DNA of 64,000 nucleotides, from the NCBI GenBank assembly GCA_052148715.1, contig JBKQHQ010000072.1:1-64000 (forward strand), in the 5' to 3' direction. Origin of the DNA: JBKQHQ01 sp052148715. Its GTDB lineage: Bacteria; Pseudomonadota; Alphaproteobacteria; Rhizobiales; Xanthobacteraceae. The position numbers and the translations under genes were made by a program. Below are positions 26,233 through 34,374 of the stretch, one piece after another; positions within the stretch are counted from its first letter, which is position 1, and each line of letters opens with the position of its first letter. Below the pieces are notes generated by a model. That model had not been told where the DNA came from, ran no database searches, and was given only the letters and a program-made list of their open reading frames with translations.

Positions 26233-26794
26233 ACGGAAGCCCCAAGTAGGAATCGGCAATTGTTGAAATTTGTCAATACTATATCGGCCTAACTCCGCAA
26301 GGTCTTATCGGCTGACGCATCGGGAGGGTTTCGGACAGCGCGACAAGGGTGCCCGTCAAGGCGACATATCCGCAACGCGCCCATAAAAAAAATAAATGAA
26401 AACAAATGCTTGATAAGAATATGGGGCGCGCCAGGCCCGGGTCGACGCGCCGATTGCGCCAGCGAGCAAATCAAGACTCGCCGCCAACCATTCCGGTCCG
26501 ATCGACTGGCCGGTGGGCAAACATCGCATCGACGGCCACTTTCCTCAGGTCGCTCGAAGGACGCAACATCACTGGCGCGACAATCGAGCACCGGCGGGTG
26601 CCCTGGCAAAGCTCCTTGCGTTGCCGATGGGATGGCCGCAATATCATTGCAGTTCGCAACCTTTTCGGCCGCTTTCGGAACCGCTCCGCGTCGACGATGG
26701 CAGACACTCATGCTCCGCGCGAAGCACGTCGGCAGGGCTGGCGCGACGTGGCCCCGGTCCGGCTGCGCGCATCGATCGCGGCGAGTCTTCCACC
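26233..26794. promoter_or_regulatory. Long intergenic region between marR-like and monooxygenase genes
   Basis: These 562 bases hold no convincing gene; the open frames present lack any family resemblance. Near the regulator's start TTGTTGAAATTTGTCAA (26260-26276) is an imperfect palindrome that could be an autoregulatory site. A very AT-rich patch at about 26382-26423 (CATAAAAAAAATAAATG...) is out of character with the GC-rich surroundings and may hold a promoter. The rest is GC-rich with no visible signal. Confidence 0.45.
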
Positions 26795-27931
26795 ATGAGC
26801 ACCCGTAGCCCGGGACTGGCGGACGGCAGCGGCTTCAAGCTGGGGCTGTTCGGTTCCAACTGCTCCGGCGGGCTTGCCTTCACCAAGGTCCCGGAGAGCT
26901 GGGAGGCGAGCTGGGATAACAACGGCAAGCTCGCGGAGCTCGCCGATCGCGCCGGTCTGGAATGCATGGTGCCGATCGCCCGGTGGAAAGGGTTCGGCGG
27001 CACGAGCAACATCAATGCGAGTTCCTTTGAGACGATCACCTGGGCGACCGGCCTGCTCGCGCGCACGCAGCGGATCACCGTTTTTGGAACCATTCATGTC
27101 CAAATGATCCACCCGATTCTTGCGGCCAAGCAAATTGTTACCGGCGATCACGTCGGGCGGGGGCGTTTCGGGGTGAACATCGTTTGCGGCTGGAATCACG
27201 ACGAGTTCGCAATGTTTCGCGCCGAGCAGCACCCGCATGATGCGCGTTATGAGTTCGCAGGGGATTGGTGGACGGTGGTCACGTCGCTCTGGAGTCGCGA
27301 GGGCCCCTTCGATCATCAAGGCAAGTACTTCTCCTTCAACAATCTTGAAGCTGCGCCAAAGCCGTATGGCGGCAGTTGCCCGCTTATGATGAACGCTGGG
27401 GCTTCCCCGGCGGGTCGTGACTTCGCGATACGCAATTCGGATCTCCACTTCGATTATTGCCGCACGCCCGAGGACAGCGCCGCACGGGTGGCGGAAACCG
27501 AACGGCTTGCCGCCGCGCTTGGGCGCCGCATCCGCGTTTGGCTTCCGGCATCGGTCGTGTGTCGGCCGACGCAGAATGAAGTCGACGAGTTCGCGCAGCA
27601 CTGCGTCGATAATGCCGAATGGGACGCGCTCGAATACCAGTATCACCTTTATCAAGCGGAATCGGGATCCAAGGGCCGGTCGGCCAAGGAGAACGCGAGA
27701 AACCGCCGGCAGGATCCGGCACGTATCGTGCTCGGCTACGGCGGCAGCTACTCCATCCGCGGCACGCCCGATCATGTGGCGGGCGAGTTCAAGCGGCTGC
27801 ACGACGCCGGTTTTGCCGGCGTCGCCATGGCATTCGTCAATTATCTGCAGGAATTGCCCTACTTCGTGCAGGAAGTGATTCCGCGGCTCGAGCGAATGGG
27901 CATCCGTCGACCGGCGGCGGTGCCGGCCTAA
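26795..27931 (+). CDS. LLM-class flavin-dependent monooxygenase, RutA-like
   Basis: The 378-residue enzyme is a bacterial luciferase-fold (TIM barrel) FMNH2-dependent monooxygenase. Typical segments are KLGLFGSNCSGGLAFTKVPE, ARWKGFGGTSNINASSFETI, VFGTIHVQMIHPILAAKQ, RGRFGVNIVCGWNHDEFAMF and, at the C-terminus, IRGTPDHVAGEFKRLHDAG. The N-terminal pattern resembles the pyrimidine monooxygenase RutA and alkanesulfonate SsuD group, which open heterocycles or C-S bonds using reduced flavin from a separate reductase. The frame opens at 26513 but the family begins at 26795. It is next to the MarR gene and may be part of the same regulon. Confidence 0.88.
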   Translation: MSTRSPGLADGSGFKLGLFGSNCSGGLAFTKVPESWEASWDNNGKLAELADRAGLECMVPIARWKGFGGTSNINASSFETITWATGLLARTQRITVFGTIHVQMIHPILAAKQIVTGDHVGRGRFGVNIVCGWNHDEFAMFRAEQHPHDARYEFAGDWWTVVTSLWSREGPFDHQGKYFSFNNLEAAPKPYGGSCPLMMNAGASPAGRDFAIRNSDLHFDYCRTPEDSAARVAETERLAAALGRRIRVWLPASVVCRPTQNEVDEFAQHCVDNAEWDALEYQYHLYQAESGSKGRSAKENARNRRQDPARIVLGYGGSYSIRGTPDHVAGEFKRLHDAGFAGVAMAFVNYLQELPYFVQEVIPRLERMGIRRPAAVPA

Positions 27932-27945
27932 CGGGTCGCCTACCC

Positions 27946-28665
27946 TTAGGGCGCGCCGCCGATGCTGCCGAGATAGGCCTCCCGAACCCGCTGGCTGTCG
28001 GCCAAATCCGCGCCCTCCAGGACGATCCGGCCCATCTCCAGCACATAGCCGCGCTTCGCCAGCCGCAGGGCCGCGTGCGCATTCTGCTCCACCAGCAGGA
28101 CCGCCGCGCCTTGTTCGTTCAATCCGGCCACGATTTCGAAGATGCGCTCGCCGACCAACGGCGCCAGCCCGAGCGATGGCTCGTCGAGCAGCATCAGCCG
28201 CGGGCGCGACATCAACCCTCGGCCGATGACCAGCATCTGCTGCTCGCCGCCGGAAAGCGTCCCCGCGGTCTGGTTGATGCGCTCAGCCAGAACCGGGAAA
28301 CGCTCGACGACGCGATCGAGATCGGCGCGCGTCTCGGCGTCCCACCGGCGGGAAAACGCCCCCAGGCGCAAATTCTCCCGCACGCTCAGCTCGCGCAGCG
28401 TGCCGCGCCCTTCCGGAACGTAGGAGATGCCGAGCCGCGCAATGTCGTGCGTACGCCGGCCAACGAGACTTCGACCCTCGAATTCGACCTCACCTTCCGA
28501 GGCCGCAACGAGCCCCATGATCACTTTCATCAACGTGCTTTTTCCGGCGCCATTCGCCCCGACAAGCGTGACAAGCTCGCCGCTCTCCACGTGCAACGAA
28601 ACGCTCTCGAGCGCCACGACGTTCCTGTAGGCCACCCTGACGTTATGAATGGAAAGCAGACGCAT
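27946..28665 (-). CDS. livF: Branched-chain amino acid-type ABC transporter ATP-binding protein LivF
   Basis: The 239-residue ATPase has Walker A GANGAGKST, the ABC signature LSGGEQQ and Walker B LMLLDEPSLGLAP, with VPEGRGTLRELSVRENL, a LivF hallmark. It would energise uptake of a branched-chain amino acid, amide or aromatic acid. The start at 28665 lies inside the 3' end of livG (23-base overlap), so they are coupled. The permease genes of this operon are missing or broken (see the remnant at 29.4-29.6 kb), so function would need permeases from elsewhere. Confidence 0.94.
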   Translation of the reverse strand: MRLLSIHNVRVAYRNVVALESVSLHVESGELVTLVGANGAGKSTLMKVIMGLVAASEGEVEFEGRSLVGRRTHDIARLGISYVPEGRGTLRELSVRENLRLGAFSRRWDAETRADLDRVVERFPVLAERINQTAGTLSGGEQQMLVIGRGLMSRPRLMLLDEPSLGLAPLVGERIFEIVAGLNEQGAAVLLVEQNAHAALRLAKRGYVLEMGRIVLEGADLADSQRVREAYLGSIGGAP

Positions 28666-29425
28666 CGCTGGTTCCCAGATAGGCGGAGATGACGGTCGGA
28701 TCGCGCTGAATGACGAGCGGCGGCCCATTCGCGATTACGTTGCCGGCGCTCAACACCGTGATGCAATCGGCAATACTCATGACCAGCCGCATGTGGTGCT
28801 CGACCAGCAAGACGGTCATTCCATGCGCCTGCATCCGCTTGATGAGAGCACTCAGTTCCATCAGCTCGGTCGGATTCATGCCGGCGGCCGGTTCGTCGAG
28901 CAATAGTAGCCGCGGTTCGCTCGCAAGCGCGCGAGCAATCTCCAGCCGCCGCTGATCGACCAGGGTAAGCTCGTCGGGCGGCACGTCCCCTTTGCCCGAC
29001 ATGCCCACGAAGTCGAGCATCGCGCGCGCCTTCTCGCGGGCCGCCCGCTCCGCGCTTCCGGCTCCAAAAAATTCCGCCAGATTGCCGGCGACCCCTCCGT
29101 TCATGCGCGCGTGACAGCCGATCATCACGTTTTCGACGACCGACAGGCCGCGGACCAGCCGCACTTGCTGGAAGTTGCGTGCGATCCCCATGGCCAGCAC
29201 CTTGTCGGGACGCTGCCCGGTGTAGTCGGTACCGTCGAAGCTAACCTGGCCGCTGGTCGGGCGCAGGACGCCGCTCACGACATTGAACAGCGTCGTCTTG
29301 CCGGCGCCGTTCGGCCCGATCAGAGCGTGGACTTGGCCGGCCGCCACCTCACACGAGGCGTTGTTGAGCGCAAGATATCCTCCGAAGCGGCGGCTTATCG
29401 TCTCGGCGCGGAGGATCGCGGTCAT
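28643..29425 (-). CDS. livG: Branched-chain amino acid-type ABC transporter ATP-binding protein LivG
   Basis: The product has 260 residues with Walker A GPNGAGKTT, the LivG-type insertion (MGIARNFQQVRLVRGLSVVE), and Walker B LLLLDEPAAGMNP. The signature motif is ELTLVDQRRLEIARAL, where the usual LSxGxQ is LTLVDQ; this degeneracy is normal for many LivG-type proteins. The start overlaps the stop of the livM remnant (ATGA). It shares the leftward operon livK - livM remnant - livG - livF. Confidence 0.94.
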   Translation of the reverse strand: MTAILRAETISRRFGGYLALNNASCEVAAGQVHALIGPNGAGKTTLFNVVSGVLRPTSGQVSFDGTDYTGQRPDKVLAMGIARNFQQVRLVRGLSVVENVMIGCHARMNGGVAGNLAEFFGAGSAERAAREKARAMLDFVGMSGKGDVPPDELTLVDQRRLEIARALASEPRLLLLDEPAAGMNPTELMELSALIKRMQAHGMTVLLVEHHMRLVMSIADCITVLSAGNVIANGPPLVIQRDPTVISAYLGTSDASAFHS

Positions 29426-29613
29426 GACTTGCGAAGACGCACGCCCTGAAGCAGGCCATCCGGCCGCCAGACGGCGCTAGTCATGAGGATCGTGCCGAAT
29501 ACGGTCATGCGCCAGTCCTGCACGACACGCGGCACCTCAGATAACAGTGTCAGCATGGCGGCGCCCACGATCGCGCCCAGTGGGTTGGCGATGCCACCGA
29601 GCATCCCGAGGCC
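29422..29613 (-). pseudogene. livM: livM remnant: C-terminal 60-odd residues of a branched-chain permease
   Basis: The frame GLGMLGGIANPLGAIVG, then a hydrophobic AAMLTLLSEVPRVV and a FGTILMTSAVWRPDGLLQG end, matches the extreme C-terminus of LivM permeases (normally GGxGtxxGpxxGA... and RPxGLxG). About 250-300 N-terminal residues are absent: reading upstream, the frame meets the livK stop codon (TAA at 29614-29616) after only three codons. livH is also missing. The simplest explanation is an in-place deletion of livH and most of livM, joined directly after livK. It still ends with an ATGA overlap with livG, so the operon layout was once normal. An assembly error is the alternative. Confidence 0.85.
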
Positions 29614-30759
29614 TTACTGGGCGACGACGAAGTTGCCCCCCTTCACTTCGAGCACGGTCGGAATTCTAGTCCCGTCCCCGTTCTTATCGATACTCGTCGC
29701 GCCCATGAGCGGCGCTTCGACGTTCGTCATGTTGGCCCAGCAGTCGCGCAGCTTGACCCGGTCGCCCTTCACGTCATTGCCGGTGATGCCGGTGCTCCTA
29801 ATGCATTCCCGTGTCAGATACAGTGTGTCGTACATCTGGCCCGACGCGTTGCTGGGCTTATGATTGTACCGCTTCTCGTAGTCGGCCACCCAGGCGGCGA
29901 CGCTCGCCTTGGGATTCTCGGCGAAGAAATCCGAGGCGGCCAGGACGCCCTCGGTGGCCGCGCCGCCGATCTGGATGAAGCGCGGATCATTCACGCCCAC
30001 GCCCGCGACGATCGGCTGGTTCATGCCCTGCTTGCGGATTTCGCTCACCGCATGGGCGGCCTCGTTGTAGAGCGCCGAGACGACGATGCCGTCGGCATCG
30101 AGCGCCTTGGCACGCGTGACCTGTGCCGAATAATCGATATCTCCGGTCTGGAACGATACCGTATCCAGAACCTCGACACCGCGCTCCTTAAGCAGCCGCG
30201 GAAAAACGGTCTTGCCGTCGAAGCTCGACACGGCATCCTTCGCATCCATGAAGATGACCACTTTCTTGATCGGCTTTGACTGTCGCTTGAGCCATGCGTC
30301 AAGCAGCGGCTGGTAAACGTTTTCCGTCGTCAGCGCAAAACGAAAGGCCCAGGGCCGGTTTGCCGACGCGATTCCGGCCTTCGCCGCCATCGGCGTGATC
30401 ATCGGCGTCTCGCCGCGCACCGCGAGTGGAAACGAGACTTCGGCCTCGGCACTGAATTGCGGACCGATGATCGCCTCGACCTGATCGGAATCCATGAGCT
30501 TGCGGGATAAGTTGATCGCCTCGGTGTTCTCCCCACGAGTGTCGTAGATGACAAGCTTCAGCTTGCCGGCCGGGCCGCCGAGGTCGGCGTATTTTTCCAA
30601 GAACATGTTGATCGCGTTCTGCTGCTGCTGGCCGTAGGAAGCGCCCTTGCCGGACGACGGGATGAGCACCCCGATCGCGACATCCGCCCTCGCCGAAACG
30701 ATCCCCGACAAGATCAAGGCAAGCACGGCCGATAGCTCGGTCCTCCGGCTGCTGAACAT
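29614..30759 (-). CDS. Branched-chain amino acid-type ABC transporter substrate-binding protein
   Basis: The 381-residue periplasmic-binding protein has a signal peptide (LSAVLALILSGIVSARA) and a type I periplasmic-binding fold: AIGVLIPSSGKGASYGQQQ, KLKLVIYDTRGENTEAINL, AIIGPQFSAEAEVSFPLA, VFRF-type segment WAFRFALTTENVYQP, and EIRKQGMNQPIVAGVGVNDP. Members bind branched-chain amino acids, amides or aromatic acids. GAGGAGAGGG precedes the ATG. The following permease genes are deleted, so this receptor has no cognate channel here. Confidence 0.92.
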   Translation of the reverse strand: MFSSRRTELSAVLALILSGIVSARADVAIGVLIPSSGKGASYGQQQQNAINMFLEKYADLGGPAGKLKLVIYDTRGENTEAINLSRKLMDSDQVEAIIGPQFSAEAEVSFPLAVRGETPMITPMAAKAGIASANRPWAFRFALTTENVYQPLLDAWLKRQSKPIKKVVIFMDAKDAVSSFDGKTVFPRLLKERGVEVLDTVSFQTGDIDYSAQVTRAKALDADGIVVSALYNEAAHAVSEIRKQGMNQPIVAGVGVNDPRFIQIGGAATEGVLAASDFFAENPKASVAAWVADYEKRYNHKPSNASGQMYDTLYLTRECIRSTGITGNDVKGDRVKLRDCWANMTNVEAPLMGATSIDKNGDGTRIPTVLEVKGGNFVVAQ

Positions 30760-31021
30760 GACCCTCTCCTCTGCCGCAGCTTTGTTGATATTTGGCTGAA
30801 TGGTATGCGGAGGCTATTGTTCGGTTTTGGCCCCGTCAATTGTAAAATGCAATGATTCGACTCGTGGCAGCTCCGCCGTGCCCCCGGATGCGCGCGAGTG
30901 CCCGCGGGAAAGGCATCCTTGCGCAAAAACGCTCATACAAAAGGCCGCCCGCAGGCTCACCTGGCGTCGCATGGAACGACGGTTGGCTTGTCATCCGCAC
31001 CCGTGAAGCATGGAGATCCCT

Positions 31022-31906
31022 GTGACGTCAGCAATCGATTCTCCCGATTTCTCGGTCTGGAGCTTCTGCTACGCCAAGGGTCAGGTGCCGCGCGATTTCA
31101 TCGAAGGCGCGCCGGTCGGCAGCAATCAAGGATTGTTGCCGATCCCGATGGTGTACTCGGTCATTGCGACGCCGCCCGCGGCTCGACGGCGTCATGTGCT
31201 TCTCGTCGATACCGGCTTCGCCTCCGGCCGATCGATGACGGGCCGGACATTCGCAGATTTCGAGACGCCGGACACCATCCTCGCCAAGGTTGAATTGGAG
31301 CCGAAGGATGTGCAGACAATTCTGCTGACGCATCTGCATTTCGACCACGTCGGCAACATCGACGCGTTTCCGAACGCATCCATTCTCATCCAGCGGTCCG
31401 AATACGAAGGCTGGAAACGAGCGCTCATGCGCGTCGCCGACCAGCCGCGCGACAAGCGAAATTGGATTCTGTCGTCGATGAACCCCGACGACCTCCGCGC
31501 CTTCGACCGCGCCGTCGCCGACGGGCGCGTGACCTTCATCGAGGGCTCGCATGAGCCCTGCCCGGGGCTGACCCTGCATCTCGCGGCAGACTCGCACACG
31601 TTCGGGTCCCAATGGATCGAGATATCGACGCCTGCCGGCCCCTATGTCATTGCCGGCGACTGCGTCGTCTCGTTTGCAAATCTCGAGCGCATGTGGCCTC
31701 CGGGCTACCATCAGGGCAACAGCTGGAATCTGCTCGACACCTACGACCGCATCAAACGCCTGGTCGGCGAGGACAAGCTGGAGCGGATCGTGCCGGGTCA
31801 CGACATGGAGTTGTTCCGCCGCCTGCCGAATTGGGTCGCCGGACAAAATCCCGTCGCCGAGGTTCATCTCGCTGCGGGGCAGAGATCGTTTGTTCCAAGC
31901 CGGTGA
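31022..31906 (+). CDS. MBL-fold lactonase-like metallo-hydrolase
   Basis: The 294-residue cytosolic protein has the metallo-beta-lactamase core: LLVDTGFASG, the zinc motif LTHLHFDHVGN, later histidine in AADSHTFGSQW, AGDCVVSFAN and IVPGHDMELF. The architecture is that of the N-acyl homoserine lactonase family, though many members are general lactonases in catabolic clusters. The GTG at 31022 has TGGAG 6 bases upstream and is preferred; the ATG at 31010 has no ribosome site. It is divergent from livK, and the pair share a 250-base region, suggesting a joint role. Confidence 0.88.
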   Translation: MTSAIDSPDFSVWSFCYAKGQVPRDFIEGAPVGSNQGLLPIPMVYSVIATPPAARRRHVLLVDTGFASGRSMTGRTFADFETPDTILAKVELEPKDVQTILLTHLHFDHVGNIDAFPNASILIQRSEYEGWKRALMRVADQPRDKRNWILSSMNPDDLRAFDRAVADGRVTFIEGSHEPCPGLTLHLAADSHTFGSQWIEISTPAGPYVIAGDCVVSFANLERMWPPGYHQGNSWNLLDTYDRIKRLVGEDKLERIVPGHDMELFRRLPNWVAGQNPVAEVHLAAGQRSFVPSR

Positions 31907-31996
31907 AGGGCGGAGGCGGTTTGTAAGTGCCCAGCAGCGCGATGAGCCTTACGGCCTCCGTGGACGCGGCTGCAGGATGCGCGTCGTCTCACCCAC

Positions 31997-33919
31997 TCAT
32001 CCCGCACGCGGCGAGACCATGGGATATTTCGACACGTCCAAAATCTCCCGGATCCGATGCAGCAGCTCGCGCGGCGGATACGGCTTAATCAGGATCGGGC
32101 GGTCGAAATCGAGCAGCGCCTGCTCGAGCGCATCATCGCTATAGCCGGTCGTGAACAAGACATTCAGATGCGGATCGGAAACATCGAGGCGCTCGATAAG
32201 CTCGGCTCCGGTCATTTGCGGCATGATCAAGTCCGTAAGCACAAGATCGATCGGACCATCCGTCTCGCGAAAAATGCGCAAAGCCTGCTCGCCGTTCGTC
32301 GCCGTCAGCACCGAATAGCCATGCTGCGTGAGAATACGGCAGGTGGATCGCAGGACCGTCGGATTGTCTTCAACGACCAGAATCGTTTCCGTCCCATCGA
32401 GCTGCTCGGGGAGAGGTCGCACCGGCGACGCGTCTCCCGGAATGCCGTCGACGCGCGGAAAGAACACGCTGAACGTGGCGCCCGAACCGATCTCGCTGCG
32501 GACCGCGACATCGCCGCCCGCGTGGCGGGCGATTGCGTAGCACGTCGCGAGGCCGAGCCCAGTTCCCTTGCCCTGCTCCTTGGTCGTGAAAAACGGCTCG
32601 AAGATCCGATCGAGATCCTCGGGCGCAATTCCCTTCCCGGTGTCGCTCACCCGTAGCGCAACGTAGTCGCCGCTTGGCAAGGCCGGCGTCGGCTGGTCGA
32701 GCGGGACGTTCTCGACGGCGATGGTGACGCGTCCGCCGCTAGGCATGGCATCGCGAGCATTCACCGCGAGGTTCATCAGCAGCTGCTCGACCTGTCCCCC
32801 ATCCACCAGCACCGGCCACACCCCCTGCGACGTGCGCGCAACGATCTCGCAATGGGCCGGGAACGTCCGCTGCAGCAGGTGGGCGATGTCGAGGACGATT
32901 TCGGTCAGATCGACCACCCGCGGCCGGATCGCCTGCTTGCGCGAAAAGGCGAGGAGCTGGCCCGTCAGCGCTCGGGCGCGATCGACGGCGCGCAGAATCT
33001 CGACCAAATCGACGCGGCGCGGATCCGCTTCTTCGATCCGGTCACGCAGAAACTCGGCATAGAACAAGATCACCAGCAGCAGATTGTTGAAGTCGTGGGC
33101 GATACCCCCGGCGAGTAGGCCGACGGCCTCCATCTTTTGCGCCTGACGCAGCTGCTCGCTCAGCGTCTTCTGCTCGGTGGTGTCGCGGATGGTCACCAAG
33201 AACGCCGGTTTCCGCTCCCATTCGCAGGACACCGCGCGCAGCTCCCCCGATCGGGTCTCCGCGCCGCGCACGATAGTAATTTCAGATGCAACCTCGTCGA
33301 TGACGGAATACTCGAACGGCGTCCCGAGCAGCCGATCCTGGCTCTGACCGAACAGGCGGACCGCGGCCTCATTGACGAACCGAACGATGCGATTGGTATC
33401 GGTCACGATGACCGCGTCGGGCATGGCGGACACAAGCCTCTCGACCTGCCGGTGCTGCTCCAGCGCCCGGTGGCGCTCCAATGCCGTCGGCATGATCCGC
33501 GCCAGAAGAAGCGCGGGCGGCTCGTCCTTGCCGATGAAATCCTGTGCGCCGGCGCGCAGCGCCAGGCGACGCAGCTCCTCGGTGGCGATGCCGGAGAAAA
33601 CGACGATCGCCACGTCCTCGCGCGCCGCACGCAACCGGCGCAGCGTCTCAAGACCGCTCGAGTCGGGAAGCGAGAGGTCGAGCAGGACCGCGTCGATGCG
33701 CGCGCTGTGCAACACGTCGATGGCATCGCGAAGGCGCGTGACGCAGGTCAACTCAAACTTGTGGTCGGCGCTGGCCGAGAGCCGTTCGCGCACCAGATCC
33801 ACGTCGCCCGGGTTGTCCTCGACCAACAACAACTGAAATGAACCGTCGTCGTCCGACCCGTACCCGCCCGGCGGATTGCCGCCCGGCCCGTCCGGACGGA
33901 CTGCCGCGGTTGCCGCCAT
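31997..33919 (-). CDS. Hybrid sensor histidine kinase with N- and C-terminal receiver domains
   Basis: The 640-residue protein has a receiver domain (residues about 28-145, phosphoacceptor Asp81), a PAS domain (about 160-250), a HisKA domain with His275 in GGIAHDFNN, a HATPase_c domain (NARDAMPSGG near 388, SDTGKGI, GTGLGLA) and a second receiver (about 513-630, Asp563). There is no membrane segment, so it is cytosolic. The ATG at 33919 overlaps the stop of the upstream receiver gene (TAATG). With its two neighbours it forms a phosphorelay: kinase, single receiver, hybrid kinase. Confidence 0.94.
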   Translation of the reverse strand: MAATAAVRPDGPGGNPPGGYGSDDDGSFQLLLVEDNPGDVDLVRERLSASADHKFELTCVTRLRDAIDVLHSARIDAVLLDLSLPDSSGLETLRRLRAAREDVAIVVFSGIATEELRRLALRAGAQDFIGKDEPPALLLARIMPTALERHRALEQHRQVERLVSAMPDAVIVTDTNRIVRFVNEAAVRLFGQSQDRLLGTPFEYSVIDEVASEITIVRGAETRSGELRAVSCEWERKPAFLVTIRDTTEQKTLSEQLRQAQKMEAVGLLAGGIAHDFNNLLLVILFYAEFLRDRIEEADPRRVDLVEILRAVDRARALTGQLLAFSRKQAIRPRVVDLTEIVLDIAHLLQRTFPAHCEIVARTSQGVWPVLVDGGQVEQLLMNLAVNARDAMPSGGRVTIAVENVPLDQPTPALPSGDYVALRVSDTGKGIAPEDLDRIFEPFFTTKEQGKGTGLGLATCYAIARHAGGDVAVRSEIGSGATFSVFFPRVDGIPGDASPVRPLPEQLDGTETILVVEDNPTVLRSTCRILTQHGYSVLTATNGEQALRIFRETDGPIDLVLTDLIMPQMTGAELIERLDVSDPHLNVLFTTGYSDDALEQALLDFDRPILIKPYPPRELLHRIREILDVSKYPMVSPRAG

Positions 33920-34374
33920 TACGACGCCCCCGTGCCAGGCAGAGCGGGCGATGCAGGATTCACGACCGAGCACCAGAACTGCTCCACGGAATGCGCGATC
34001 CCTTGCAGGCTGCGCAGGTCGGTCGCCTTGACGAGGTAATGGCTCGCGCCGAGCGCTTGGCTGTTTGTCAGGTCATTCTCCGCGTCCGACGAGGTGAGGA
34101 TGATCACCGGTATGCTGCGCAAGGCCGAGTCGCTCTTGATATCGGCCAGAACCTGCCGGCCGTCCTTTTTCGGGAGATTGAGGTCGAGCAGGATCAAGTC
34201 CGGACGCAGAGCCTGCGCGAAGGAGCCGCGGCGATTGAGGAACGCCATCGCCTGCACACCGTCCGTCACGACCGACAGTTCGATCTGCAGGATGCTGCCG
34301 TCGAGCGCCTCACGCATCAGATGCGCGTCGCCGGGATTGTCCTCGACCAGCAGAACTTGAATCGGCCTGGTCAT
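33919..34374 (-). CDS. Single-domain response regulator, Rcp1-like
   Basis: The product has 151 residues and is a stand-alone receiver. The acidic residues are in LLVEDNPGDAHLM, phosphoacceptor Asp64 in LILLDLNLPKKDG, conserved Thr/Ser in VIILTSSDAEND and Lys in YLVKATDL. The NPGDA and PKKDG forms are typical of Rcp1-like regulators working with phytochrome-like kinases. Start and stop overlap both neighbours (TGATGA with the upstream kinase, TAATG with the hybrid kinase), so stoichiometry is likely controlled by translational coupling. Confidence 0.94.
   Translation of the reverse strand: MTRPIQVLLVEDNPGDAHLMREALDGSILQIELSVVTDGVQAMAFLNRRGSFAQALRPDLILLDLNLPKKDGRQVLADIKSDSALRSIPVIILTSSDAENDLTNSQALGASHYLVKATDLRSLQGIAHSVEQFWCSVVNPASPALPGTGAS

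Noticed and set aside
26410..26794. Small frames between the MarR gene and the monooxygenase
   Set aside because: No family match, no ribosome sites, and several overlapping frames on both strands, as expected by chance at this GC content.
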